Origin: CAYJAZ01 sp964371865
Lineage (GTDB): Bacteria > Desulfobacterota > Desulfovibrionia > Desulfovibrionales > Desulfovibrionaceae
Assembly (NCBI GenBank): GCA_964371865.1
Contig: CAYJOR010000004.1
Span: 1 to 64,000, forward strand
Reading direction: 5' to 3'
Length of the DNA: 64,000 nt
The position numbers were made by a program, and so were the translations under genes. Below the pieces are notes generated by a model that was not told where the DNA came from, searched no databases, and was given only the letters and a program-made list of their open reading frames with translations. This document shows positions 1 to 8,700 of this stretch, piece by piece; the first letter of the stretch is position 1, and each line of letters begins with the position of its first letter.

Positions 1-55
1 TTTTGACTCAAAAACGTGGTTTCCCCCTCTCGAAAATAATTATGCAGAGCTCTTA
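1..55. repeat. Partial copy of palindromic G/C-rich repeat (family II)
   Basis: The first 55 bases are the reverse complement of 10582-10635: the same GTTTCCCCCTCTCG arm followed by AAAATAATTATGCAGAG. The second half of the palindrome lies outside the window. A related arm is at 4122-4155. Confidence 0.75.
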
Positions 56-82
56 GAATAGATGAAAATCCCACAAAATTTC

Positions 83-104
83 ATAATTTAGAAATACATT
101 TTAG
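83..104. repeat. Solo end of MITE-like element (family I)
   Basis: ATAATTTAGAAATACATTTTAG matches the right terminal inverted repeat of the family described at 9861-10085 and ends in the usual TA. No matching left end is visible inside the window. Confidence 0.5.
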
Positions 105-110
105 AATAAT

Positions 111-145
111 AAAGGGCTACCGAATTAATTTGGTAGCCCTTTTTC
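111..145. terminator. Rho-independent terminator (glmS)
   Basis: AGGGCTACC and GGTAGCCCT form a 9-bp stem around a 10-base AT loop. It is flanked by A- and T-runs so could work in both directions. It lies about 57 bases beyond the glmS stop on the minus strand. Confidence 0.8.
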
Positions 146-178
146 ATTTATGTCTAAAGAACAGTTGTTCAAGAAGTT

Positions 179-199
179 ATATCTAGAAACGCATTTTAG
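179..199. repeat. Solo end of MITE-like element (family I) at the glmS 3' end
   Basis: ATATCTAGAAACGCATTTTAG is a diverged right terminal repeat ending in TA, 3 bases from the glmS stop codon. It is one of many family I ends that sit at gene 3' ends. Confidence 0.5.
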
Positions 200-201
200 C
201 T

Positions 202-2019
202 TTATTCAACGGTAACGCTTTTTGCGAGGTTACGTGGTTGGTCAACATCAAGATTAAGATGGTTAGCAATGTGATAAGCAAAAAGCTGTAATGCAGGTAG
301 AATTAGGAAGCTTTGCAATGGTTGTACTTGTGAAAGCGGTAATTCCCATTTATCCTCTGATGAAATTGGAGCATCTATATTAGAAAGTACGATTGTTCTA
401 CCTCTGCGAGCTTGAACAACTTCTGTATTTGAGCGCACTTTTTCAAATAAATTATCATTTGCTGCAATTATGAATGATGGGAATTCGCTGTCGATAAGTG
501 CAATTGGTCCGTGCTTCATTTCTGCTGAAGAGTAGCCCTCAGCGTGAATATATGAGAGCTCTTTAACCTTTAATGCGCCTTCAAGAGCAAGAGGGTATTG
601 ATAGCCTCTTCCTAAGAAGAAAAAATGTTTTTCTTTATAATAGTTTACAGAGATTTTTTCTGCTTTTTCTGCAAGAGTTGGTAATTCTTTTTCTAAAGTA
701 TCAGATAATGCTTCAACACCTTTAATATATTCAGCGACTTGTTCAAGATTTAGACCCTTTTTCTGCGCGTAATACATTGCCATTAAGAGTAGAAGGAGGA
801 GTTGACTTATCATTGCTTTTGTTGATGCAACACAAATTTCTGGTCCGGCATGTGTGTAAAGTGTAGCGTCTGATTCTCTTGTAAGCGATGCACCAAGTAC
901 GTTACAAATCGCAACGCTAGGCACATTACATGCTTTTGCTTTACGTAAAGCTGCTAAAGTATCAGCAGTTTCACCACTTTGGCTAAGGCAGAGTACATAT
1001 TCATCATCAAAGAAAGCCGGTTTTCTAAAGGCAAACTCTGATGCAAGCTCAACGTTTACTGCAATGCCTGATAATTCTTCAATAATATCTTTACCCCATA
1101 GACCTGCGTAGTATGAAGTTCCGCATGCTAAAATATGAATTCTACGAGGAATAGGAAGACTATCTAACTCTTGCAAATCTACTTTTCCATTATAGATTCT
1201 TGAACGTAAACAATCCTTAATAACTTTCGGTTGCTCAAAAATTTCTTTTAGCATGAAGTGCTTATAGCCTTCTTTTTGAGCTGAAACTGTATCCCATTTC
1301 AAAGTTACAGGTTCTCTTGTAAGTTCTTGTAAATCCGAAAGATTTTTTAGAGTATATCCATTTGAAGTACAAGATAGTAGCTCACCTTCATTGATGAAAA
1401 CAACGTCTTTTGTCCATGCAATAAATGCCGGAGCATCAGATGCAATAAAATATTCATTTTGACCCACACCTAAAAGCATAGGCCCAGCTTGACGTACTGC
1501 CCACAACTTACCAGGTGCTGTTAAATCTGAAATAACAAGAGCATAAGCACCTGTTACTTTTGATAAAGCAACTTGTAAGGCTTTTTCGAGGTCGCCCTCT
1601 TTTTCAAGATGATGAGCGATAAAGTTTACTAATACTTCAGTATCAGTTGCTGATTTATACTCAATGCCATAAGGTTTAAGATATTCTTTTAATTCAAGAT
1701 AGTTTTCGATAATTCCATTGTGTACAATAGCAAGTCTTCCTGTATTGTCAATGTGCGGATGGGCATTTTCTACAGTAGGCTCTCCATGAGTTGCCCAGCG
1801 TGTATGACCAATTGCACAGTTGACTGGTAAATGGAGTTCGGGTTGGACTTTTTGTTGAAGCTTTTCAAGCTTACCTGATGCCTTTATAGATCTAAATGAC
1901 TTATTATCAATAAAAGCAATGCCGGCTGAATCGTAACCTCTATACTCAAGTTTACGTAGTGCTTCTACTGCGATATGTAAAGCTGGTTGAAAACCAGTAT
2001 ATCCTATTATTCCACACAT
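202..2019 (-). CDS. glmS: Glutamine--fructose-6-phosphate aminotransferase (isomerizing)
   Basis: Makes glucosamine-6-phosphate from fructose-6-phosphate and glutamine, the first step towards UDP-GlcNAc for peptidoglycan and LPS. The 605-residue protein starts MCGIIGY, so Cys2 is the glutaminase (Ntn hydrolase) nucleophile. The class II glutaminase domain covers about 1-235. Two SIS domains follow (about 285-420 and 455-590), with the sugar-phosphate motif LACGTSYYAGL near 298, and the C-terminus has the family ending PRNLAKSVTVE. Length is normal for the family. The start is fixed by the conserved N-terminus and an AGGAG site just upstream. It appears monocistronic, with its own terminator downstream. 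I see no glmS ribozyme in the short leader. Confidence 0.98.
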   Translation of the reverse strand: MCGIIGYTGFQPALHIAVEALRKLEYRGYDSAGIAFIDNKSFRSIKASGKLEKLQQKVQPELHLPVNCAIGHTRWATHGEPTVENAHPHIDNTGRLAIVHNGIIENYLELKEYLKPYGIEYKSATDTEVLVNFIAHHLEKEGDLEKALQVALSKVTGAYALVISDLTAPGKLWAVRQAGPMLLGVGQNEYFIASDAPAFIAWTKDVVFINEGELLSCTSNGYTLKNLSDLQELTREPVTLKWDTVSAQKEGYKHFMLKEIFEQPKVIKDCLRSRIYNGKVDLQELDSLPIPRRIHILACGTSYYAGLWGKDIIEELSGIAVNVELASEFAFRKPAFFDDEYVLCLSQSGETADTLAALRKAKACNVPSVAICNVLGASLTRESDATLYTHAGPEICVASTKAMISQLLLLLLMAMYYAQKKGLNLEQVAEYIKGVEALSDTLEKELPTLAEKAEKISVNYYKEKHFFFLGRGYQYPLALEGALKVKELSYIHAEGYSSAEMKHGPIALIDSEFPSFIIAANDNLFEKVRSNTEVVQARRGRTIVLSNIDAPISSEDKWELPLSQVQPLQSFLILPALQLFAYHIANHLNLDVDQPRNLAKSVTVE

Positions 2020-2271
2020 ATAATTCTCCTCAAATTTATTTATTCAGTTATTCTCTACTGTTTTTTTTTAGGTATATGCTATAAATATTATGTTTTCTGA
2101 TTTTTGTCAAAAGGAATAAAATACACGTAATTTTTTTTGGGATGTTATTTCAAATTATAACTTATTGAGGAGAAAAATAATTTTCAATAAATCAATATCT
2201 TAGGAAAATGCAACTTTGAATTGGAATAACGTGTTTGGAGGTGGCGTAGTTATGAAGTTGATAAAAAATAA

Positions 2272-2310
2272 AAAAAGGAGTTAGATATAGTTTGTATCTA
2301 GCTCCTTTTT
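2272..2310. terminator. Rho-independent terminator (putP)
   Basis: AAAAAGGAGTTAGATA and TATCTAGCTCCTTTTT form a long stem (one G-T pair) with a 7-base loop and a T-rich tract on the minus strand. It lies 25 bases past the putP stop, beyond a family I repeat end. Confidence 0.8.
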
Positions 2311-2312
2311 AT

Positions 2313-2337
2313 AGAATTAATTTAGAAATACAAGCTA
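2313..2337. repeat. Solo end of MITE-like element overlapping the putP stop codon
   Basis: GAATTAATTTAGAAATACAAGCTAA is a clear right end of family I. Its terminal TA plus the adjoining element base form the TAG stop of putP on the minus strand. A very diverged left end may lie near 2068-2090 (TAGGTATATGCTATAAATAT), but I am not confident of it. Confidence 0.6.
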
Positions 2338-3840
2338 ATCATTACATGTTCTATAAGAGTCAAATCCTTTATAAATTTCTTCTGAAGGTTCTTTATCCAT
2401 CAAACTTACAACAAAAATTGCCAAAGCTGAGAAAATAAAACCGGGAATTATTTCATAAAGAGATGAAAAAATTGAAGTAGGGTACATATCACCTAATTGA
2501 GTCCAGATAATAGTTGTAAGTCCACCTACGACAATTCCGGCTAAAGCTCCATTACGAGTGGTTCTGCGCCAGAACAATGAAAAAAGAACAAGAGGGCCAA
2601 ATGTTGCGCCAAAGCCAGCCCAAGCGTACTCTACTAGTCCAAGAACGGTGCTATTTGGATTGATTGCAAGCACACCTGCGATTAAAGCTACAATAATAAC
2701 TGTGATACGTGAAACCCAAAGTAACTCAGCTTTAGAAGCATTTTTACGGATTTTTACACGATAAAAATCTTCAGTGATGGCTGATGCAGTAACAAGGAGT
2801 TGTGAATCTGCAGTGCTCATAATAGCTGCAAGAATAGCAGAAAGGAGAATACCGGCAATAAATGTTGGGAAGATTGTAAGTGCCATTGTGATATAAACAG
2901 TTTCACCTGCATTTTCTAAAAGCTCTGGTGTTTCAGGTAAAAATACACGCCCTGACATACCGATAAGAACCGCAGCAGTTAGTGAGAAAAGTACCCATAT
3001 TGTGGCAATTCGACGAGATTTTTTTACTGCTTGAGGTGAAGTAATACCCATAAATCTTATAAGGATATGCGGTTGACCAAAATATCCAAGTCCCCATGCT
3101 AGCAAGGAAAGTATTGAAATTAAAGTAAGTGGAGCACCACTACTGTCGACCATAAAGTTTAGCATATGAGGATTTAAACTTTCAATTTTAACAATAAAAT
3201 CGCCAAAACCACCCATTGATGAAATAGCCACCGCCGGAACCGTGATTACAGCAAAAAACATCAAAATTCCTTGAACAAAATCTGTCCAGCATACAGCAAA
3301 AAATCCGCCGGCAAAAGTATAAGAAATAACAACTATAAGACCTATAGCGAGCGATATAGAATAAGAAATTCCAAAAACTGATGAAAAAAGCTTTGCCGCA
3401 GCAACAAATCCACTCGCTGTATAGAAAAGGAAAAATACAAGAATAAATAAAGCACTGATAATTGATAAAAGACCTGATTTATCCATAAATCTATTTGAAA
3501 AATATTGAGGAATTGTAATAGAATTATTTGCAACTTTAGTGTACTGACGAAGCGGCTTTGCAACAAACAACCAGTTTAGATAAGTACCAATCGCAAGTCC
3601 TACACCAATCCAAGATGCAGATAAACCGGAAAGATAAGCCGCACCGGGAAGTCCCATCAAAAGCCAGCCAGACATGTCAGACGCTTGAGCTGACATAGAA
3701 GTAACCCACGAGCCAAGTTTTCTTCCTGCAAGAAAATAGTCGTCTGTTGAGGTAGTTTTGCCATAAAAATATACTCCTATACCTATCATAAAACAAAGGT
3801 AGACAGCAAAGGAAAGTATAATCGTAAAATCAATATTCAT
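2335..3840 (-). CDS. putP: Sodium/proline symporter (SSS family)
   Basis: Imports L-proline with Na+ across the inner membrane. About 13 hydrophobic segments are visible. The family signature SAQASDMSGWLLMGLPGAAY is in TM2 and STADSQLLVTAS, the Na+-site region, near residue 340. A longer reading from 3867 is possible (nine extra residues, MRRQTRMGF), but the start at 3840 (MNIDFTIILSF) has an AGGATGG site and aligns with the E. coli PutP N-terminus. The TAG stop is formed by the end of a family I repeat. It is probably monocistronic with its own terminator; no proline catabolic gene (putA) is adjacent. Substrate is inferred from the strong PutP-like motifs. Confidence 0.93.
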   Translation of the reverse strand: MNIDFTIILSFAVYLCFMIGIGVYFYGKTTSTDDYFLAGRKLGSWVTSMSAQASDMSGWLLMGLPGAAYLSGLSASWIGVGLAIGTYLNWLFVAKPLRQYTKVANNSITIPQYFSNRFMDKSGLLSIISALFILVFFLFYTASGFVAAAKLFSSVFGISYSISLAIGLIVVISYTFAGGFFAVCWTDFVQGILMFFAVITVPAVAISSMGGFGDFIVKIESLNPHMLNFMVDSSGAPLTLISILSLLAWGLGYFGQPHILIRFMGITSPQAVKKSRRIATIWVLFSLTAAVLIGMSGRVFLPETPELLENAGETVYITMALTIFPTFIAGILLSAILAAIMSTADSQLLVTASAITEDFYRVKIRKNASKAELLWVSRITVIIVALIAGVLAINPNSTVLGLVEYAWAGFGATFGPLVLFSLFWRRTTRNGALAGIVVGGLTTIIWTQLGDMYPTSIFSSLYEIIPGFIFSALAIFVVSLMDKEPSEEIYKGFDSYRTCND

Positions 3841-4035
3841 AAAACCCATCCTAGTTTGTCGCCGCATACGGCAGTGGTCTATTTTTACATGCGGAAAATA
3901 ACAGAAAAAAGTTTAGCCTAGTTTTTAGAAAAAAATCAAGCAAAAAGACGGTGTAAAAATTTTAAAATATCATTATTTTTCAAAATCTTCTGATAATATT
4001 TAATTATTTTATACACTATTAATATTTTCTAACTA

Positions 4036-4155
4036 ACACTTTATTCCAATTTATGACTTTTTGAGGAAGGGGGAGAGAAATCGCTCTAATTTTGAGAGGG
4101 GGAAACCCTATTTTTTATGTGATTTCCACCTCTTGAAAATAAATTATGCAGAGAT
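4036..4155. repeat. Palindromic G/C-rich repeat (family II)
   Basis: Read on the minus strand this has the same layout as 10582-10710: a CTCTGCATAATT flank, arms rich in GGGGGAAA and TTTCCCCCTCT, then CTCTCCCCCTTCCT and the end TCATAAATTGGAATAAAG. It fills most of the gap between putP and the Old Yellow Enzyme gene. No gene is visible in that gap. Confidence 0.7.
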
Positions 4156-4175
4156 TATTTAATTTTATATCTTGT

Positions 4176-5264
4176 TTAGTGGAGTACGCAATATTTTGCT
4201 CTTTGACCAAAACAATTTCCGCAAGAAATGCACTTTGGTTTTTTACTTGGTTCTTTTTCCCATTGATTTATTAAGTCTGGTTCTGTAATTAGAGGGCGGC
4301 TTATTCCAAAATAGTCGATATCGAAATCGTTGTGTAATTTTTCTAGAGAATTACAGTCGATGTTTCCTCCTGTAAGAATAACAGGAATTTCTACCTCGCT
4401 GACAAGATTTTTTGCAAATTCAGAAAAGTATGACATGTTTTTAGATGTAACTTTCTTTCTGCTGCATCCAAGATTTTCTTTTAGCACATGTGTAGATGAA
4501 TGATTGGCTCCGCTTACCTCAACAGCATCTAAACCTGCATTAATCAATATTTTTATAGCTTTTAGGCTATCTTCTTTAGTAAGTCCGTTTTCTGTGAAAT
4601 CTTCTGAGTTAATCTTTGTCATGACAACAAATTTAGGATTAACAATTTCCTTAACTCCTTCAATTATTTCGCGAATAATTCTAACTCTATTCTCTATAGA
4701 ACCGCCGTATTCGTCATCTCTTGTGTTATAGTCAGGTGAAAGGAATTGACTTAATAAATATCCATGCGCGGAGTGAATTTGTACGCCATCAAAACCGGCT
4801 TTTTCAGCACGTAAAGCAGCTTGTATAAATGCGTTTTTGATATAAATAATATCTTCTTTTGTCATAGCTAGAGGTATAATCCCTGTTGCTTCGCTCTTTA
4901 CCGCTGACGGCGCAAGAATTCTTTCTGACAGAGGATTGAGGTAAGACATTGAACCACCATATGCAATTTGAAGAAATATTCGAGTGTTGTATTTAGCACA
5001 CATTTGAGTAAGTGGTTTATAATCATCTATAAAGCTATCATCGTAAATGCCCAACATTCCAGGATTTGGCTGTTCTTCCTTTGTAACAAAGGCATAGCTT
5101 GTGAGAATAGAACCAACTCCACCTTTTGCAAGTTCTTCATGAATTGCAAAAAGTTCGTCAGTCATATAGCCTTCATTCGTGGCTAAGGCTTCCCATGTGG
5201 ACGCACGAAAAAATTTGTTTTTTAATTCTAAGCTTTTCAATGTATTCTTTTTAAAAATATTCAT
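4176..5264 (-). CDS. NADH:flavin oxidoreductase, Old Yellow Enzyme family
   Basis: FMN-dependent TIM-barrel ene-reductase acting on activated C=C bonds of small enones or quinones; the substrate cannot be read from sequence. The 362-residue protein carries the catalytic His/His region VQIHSAHGYLLSQFLSP near 165-180, then NTRDDEYGGSIENRVRIIREI, and the phosphate-binding TGG near 300. The C-terminus has cysteines (CISCGNCFGQRAKYC) that resemble the start of the Fe-S segment of longer 2,4-dienoyl-CoA-reductase-type members, but the protein ends there, so a cluster is doubtful. The gene follows an HxlR regulator on the same strand. An 18-bp palindrome 58 bases upstream of the start suggests control by that regulator, probably in response to electrophiles. 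Confidence 0.9.
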   Translation of the reverse strand: MNIFKKNTLKSLELKNKFFRASTWEALATNEGYMTDELFAIHEELAKGGVGSILTSYAFVTKEEQPNPGMLGIYDDSFIDDYKPLTQMCAKYNTRIFLQIAYGGSMSYLNPLSERILAPSAVKSEATGIIPLAMTKEDIIYIKNAFIQAALRAEKAGFDGVQIHSAHGYLLSQFLSPDYNTRDDEYGGSIENRVRIIREIIEGVKEIVNPKFVVMTKINSEDFTENGLTKEDSLKAIKILINAGLDAVEVSGANHSSTHVLKENLGCSRKKVTSKNMSYFSEFAKNLVSEVEIPVILTGGNIDCNSLEKLHNDFDIDYFGISRPLITEPDLINQWEKEPSKKPKCISCGNCFGQRAKYCVLH

Positions 5265-5321
5265 AATATAATCCTTATGTGATATTTCTAAAAGATAGCA
5301 TCATTTTAAAATCTTGCAATA

Positions 5322-5339
5322 AGGTACTTTTTTGTACCT
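5322..5339. promoter_or_regulatory. HxlR-type operator palindrome
   Basis: AGGTAC-TTTTTT-GTACCT is a perfect inverted repeat with six-base arms and spacer, located between the HxlR gene and the oxidoreductase. HxlR/DUF24 regulators typically bind GTAC-containing inverted repeats, so this is the likely operator of the downstream gene. Confidence 0.7.
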
Positions 5340-5360
5340 GTCATAAAAAGCAAAATAGAG

Positions 5361-5705
5361 TTATTTTTCTATAAGTGTGATATTATTTTTTTTAGCATAA
5401 CAAATTGTAAAATCACATAGACTTTCTATTATTCCCTCAAGGTTTCTATATTTCTCTGAAAGAGAATATTCAACTCGTAAAGGGAGTTCATGGTAGTCAG
5501 TTCTTATAAGAAGTCCACTTGTTTCGAGTTCTTTTAGTTGTGTAATCAACATCTTATGGCTAATATCAGGTATTGCTTTTTGTAAAAGTGAAAAGCGATT
5601 ATCGCCGTGTAGCACATGCCATAAAATTCTTAACTTCCATTTTCCACCTAGAATATCTGTTGTAAGTAGAAGTGAGCATGTATATTCATTTTTTATTTTA
5701 GTCAT
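5361..5705 (-). CDS. HxlR-family winged-helix transcriptional regulator
   Basis: A 114-residue DUF24/HxlR regulator. The signature GGKWKLRILWHVLHGDNRFSLLQ covers the first helices, followed by ISHKMLITQLKELETSGLL (recognition helix) and the wing RTDYHELPLRVEYSLSE. A Cys near position 10 (EYTCSLLLTTDILGGKW) is in the place used for redox or electrophile sensing in the family. It lies directly upstream of the Old Yellow Enzyme on the same strand with a 96-base gap holding the palindromic operator, so the pair is likely a small electrophile-response unit. Ligand unknown. The region upstream of its start is AT-rich with no second palindrome, so autoregulation is not obvious. Confidence 0.9.
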   Translation of the reverse strand: MTKIKNEYTCSLLLTTDILGGKWKLRILWHVLHGDNRFSLLQKAIPDISHKMLITQLKELETSGLLIRTDYHELPLRVEYSLSEKYRNLEGIIESLCDFTICYAKKNNITLIEK

Positions 5706-5780
5706 ACTGATAACCGTTTGTTTTTATAGAATTTCACAATAAAAAAGCATGGTTGACTTATATTTATTGTAGGATTTTAC

Positions 5781-8700
5781 TTATGAAGTATGATTTTGTC
5801 TTGTTCCTTTTGTAGCAACTCCCATAAATATTGAAAGTAATTTTACTATATGTCTTAGCGAATTAACTTGTTTTTCTGTCCATAGTCTATGACTTTTACA
5901 ATCGTCTAAGCCAAGAATAATTTCAGGATAACCCTTACCTTTTGTTTCAAGAAGTAGAACTGTTTTGACATTTTGTTTTACTAGCAGATTATAAAGAGGT
6001 TTATTCTCAATTATATCAATATCATTAAAGCAAAGGATTTCATTTTCATAAATTGCATGGAAAAGTTCACCTAAAATATCGCTGGTTGTATTTTTCAGAG
6101 CTTCTTTTACAGAACTTAAACCATGTGGAGTGTATTCATAGATGAAATTATTTTTTTCGCCTTCATGAACAGTTTCAAGTAGATAAACACGATCAGCAGA
6201 AAATTTTTCACTAATAAGCTTTAGTACTTCATGCATAGCTAAGGTGAAATTTTTGTTCGTAAAAAGAACTTCAAAAGCAAAAAAGGTAAGGTCAAAATCT
6301 AGATAAGAACTTACTAGCTTATTAGTATTTTGAAGCATTTTTTTATTTTGTGTAGATATATTTTCAGGGTTCTCAGAAAAGAAAGTGAAGCAATCTTTGC
6401 CACGAGATTTTGACTGATAAAGTGCTTTATCAGCAGTTTTATAGAGTTCTTCATAGCTTGAGCCGTCATTAGGATAAAGAGAAATTCCTATACTGCCCGA
6501 TATGTTATGCTGAATGTCACTACCCAGATTAGTTTTTTTGATGGCAGAAATAATCGCTTCAGCTTTTGATGTAATGATTTCTAAATTGTCAATATTCTTT
6601 AGAAAAACAACAAATTCATCACCGCCTATTCTTCCAATAATATCATGATCTCTAAAGTTATATTGTAAGTTGCTAGCAATTTCAATAAGAACTTTATCAC
6701 CAATTTGATGGCCAAAGGTATCATTAATGCTTTTAAAGTTATCAATATCAAAAATAAACATAGCGTGCTGAGCATCTGGTTTGGTGTTTATTGTTTGTTT
6801 GATAAGGTTTTCAGTTGTGATTTTATTGAAGAAATTTGTCAGCATATCGGTTTGCGAGAGAAGTTCAAGCATCTTTTCATCGTGCACGTCAAAAGTTCTG
6901 CCTATGCAGAATATAGGTTGCTGTTCTTTGTTGAAAAATGTTTTAGAGATACTCCTATAGTATCTTGTATCGCCTGAAGGAAGATTGAATCTTATATCCC
7001 AAGCTTCATCAATACCTTTTTTTATCTTTTCAAAGTTTTCGTAGAATGACTCTAAATCGTCCTTATGAACTAAGCTTTTTATATCAAAAGAATCAGGGTA
7101 GAGTTGTTTTGTTGAAGGTAAGTTCAGAATTTTTTTACCACTTCCAAAAAATTGAATATTAAAAGAGCGCAAATCAAGAGAGAAAAACCAACCTTGCGAC
7201 ATATCAGCTATACTATTGAAGAGGGTTTTATCGGAAATTTCGTCATAGAAATAGCCATCAGCCCATTCAGCTTCTTCTGTACCCGCCATTTCCGGACGCA
7301 AATCTTTTATAAACGCAGCTAAGTATGGCTGACTTTCATTATCCATAATATTTAATTGCTCTAGAGTAACTTGCGTGGGGATTTCATTTCCATTTATATC
7401 GCAGTGAAGCCAGTTGAACTTGAGATATCCTTTTTCTCTAGCTAGTTCTACGTTGCTTGTGAACGCATCTTCTGATAATCTGCCATCAGGTTGCCTTAGT
7501 GGTGAAAATTTATGGATTTCAGAACAGTATTCTTCTCTGTCAGAAAGTCCAAAAATAGTAACAGTCTGTTGATTACAAAGGACACATTGATTTTTATGAT
7601 TTAATAAGCTTGTGGCAAGAGGAGTTGAGTCAATTATTGCAGAAATTTCTTTTGAATGCCCTGAAAAATAGAGTTCACTCGCTTCTTTTTGAGGAATTAC
7701 AATCTCATTTTCTTCGTTGTAAAATTCTGATATATTTGCAAATTCTTCAACGTTCATAGGTTTGTAGAAATAATAGCCTTGTCCATAATGACAGCCTATT
7801 TCTTGAAGAGCAATTTTTTGTTCTTCTGTTTCAATTCCTTCTGCTAAACAAAGAGATGAGCCTAGTTCACTGATTGTTTTAATTATGTTTCTTACTACAG
7901 TTCTATTTTTACTTTTAGTAGTCATGTAGTCGATAAGGCTTTTATCAATTTTTATTTCTGTAAAATCAATCATTGAAAGCATTAGTAAATTTGAATGCTT
8001 AGCACCAAAGTCATCTAAAGAAACGTCAAAACCTACTTCTCTTATTGCGCGTAATTTCTTTTCAAAGAATTCAAAGTTTAGTTTATCAATACTTTCTGTG
8101 ATTTCAATTTTTAAATATTTATGAGGAACGTTGTAAGTTTTACAAATACGAATCATTTCATCAACTATATCATAAGCCATGAAAGTAACGCGCGAAAAGT
8201 TTACAGCAATTTTAATTGCTTTATTATCTTCAATTAATTTTTTTAATAGCTTACACACTTCCTCAAATACAAAGAAGTCAACGTGTCTTATTGTGCCTTC
8301 GTGTTCGTAAATAGGAATAAATTTATCAGGAGGAATAATCTTTCCTTTTTCATCGCGTTTTCTTACTAAAGCTTCTGCGCCTATAATTTTTTCCGACCTT
8401 AACTCAACTTTAGGTTGCAAGCAAATAAAGAAATGTCCTTTTTCAATTTCTTCAAGTAATACAGATAATTGACTTGTTCTTGTTTTAATTTCGTGTAGAG
8501 GATTTTCTTTATAATAGCTTTGTTTTTCAGCAAGCATGATTTCGTTTGCTTGATTTACACCAAGGCGGATATCAATCTTTTTATCTTGCCAAATCCCGCC
8601 TACTGCAAAAGAAAGTTCTTTTCTTTCATCATGTTTTTTTCTCAACGATTCTATAGTACTATCAAAATCTTTTTTCGATATATTGTGAAAGAAGGCTACA

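Noticed and set aside
2020..2271. glmS ribozyme or riboswitch upstream of glmS
   Set aside because: No ribozyme core or strong structured leader before the start codon; the gap is AT-rich with the putP terminator at its far end.
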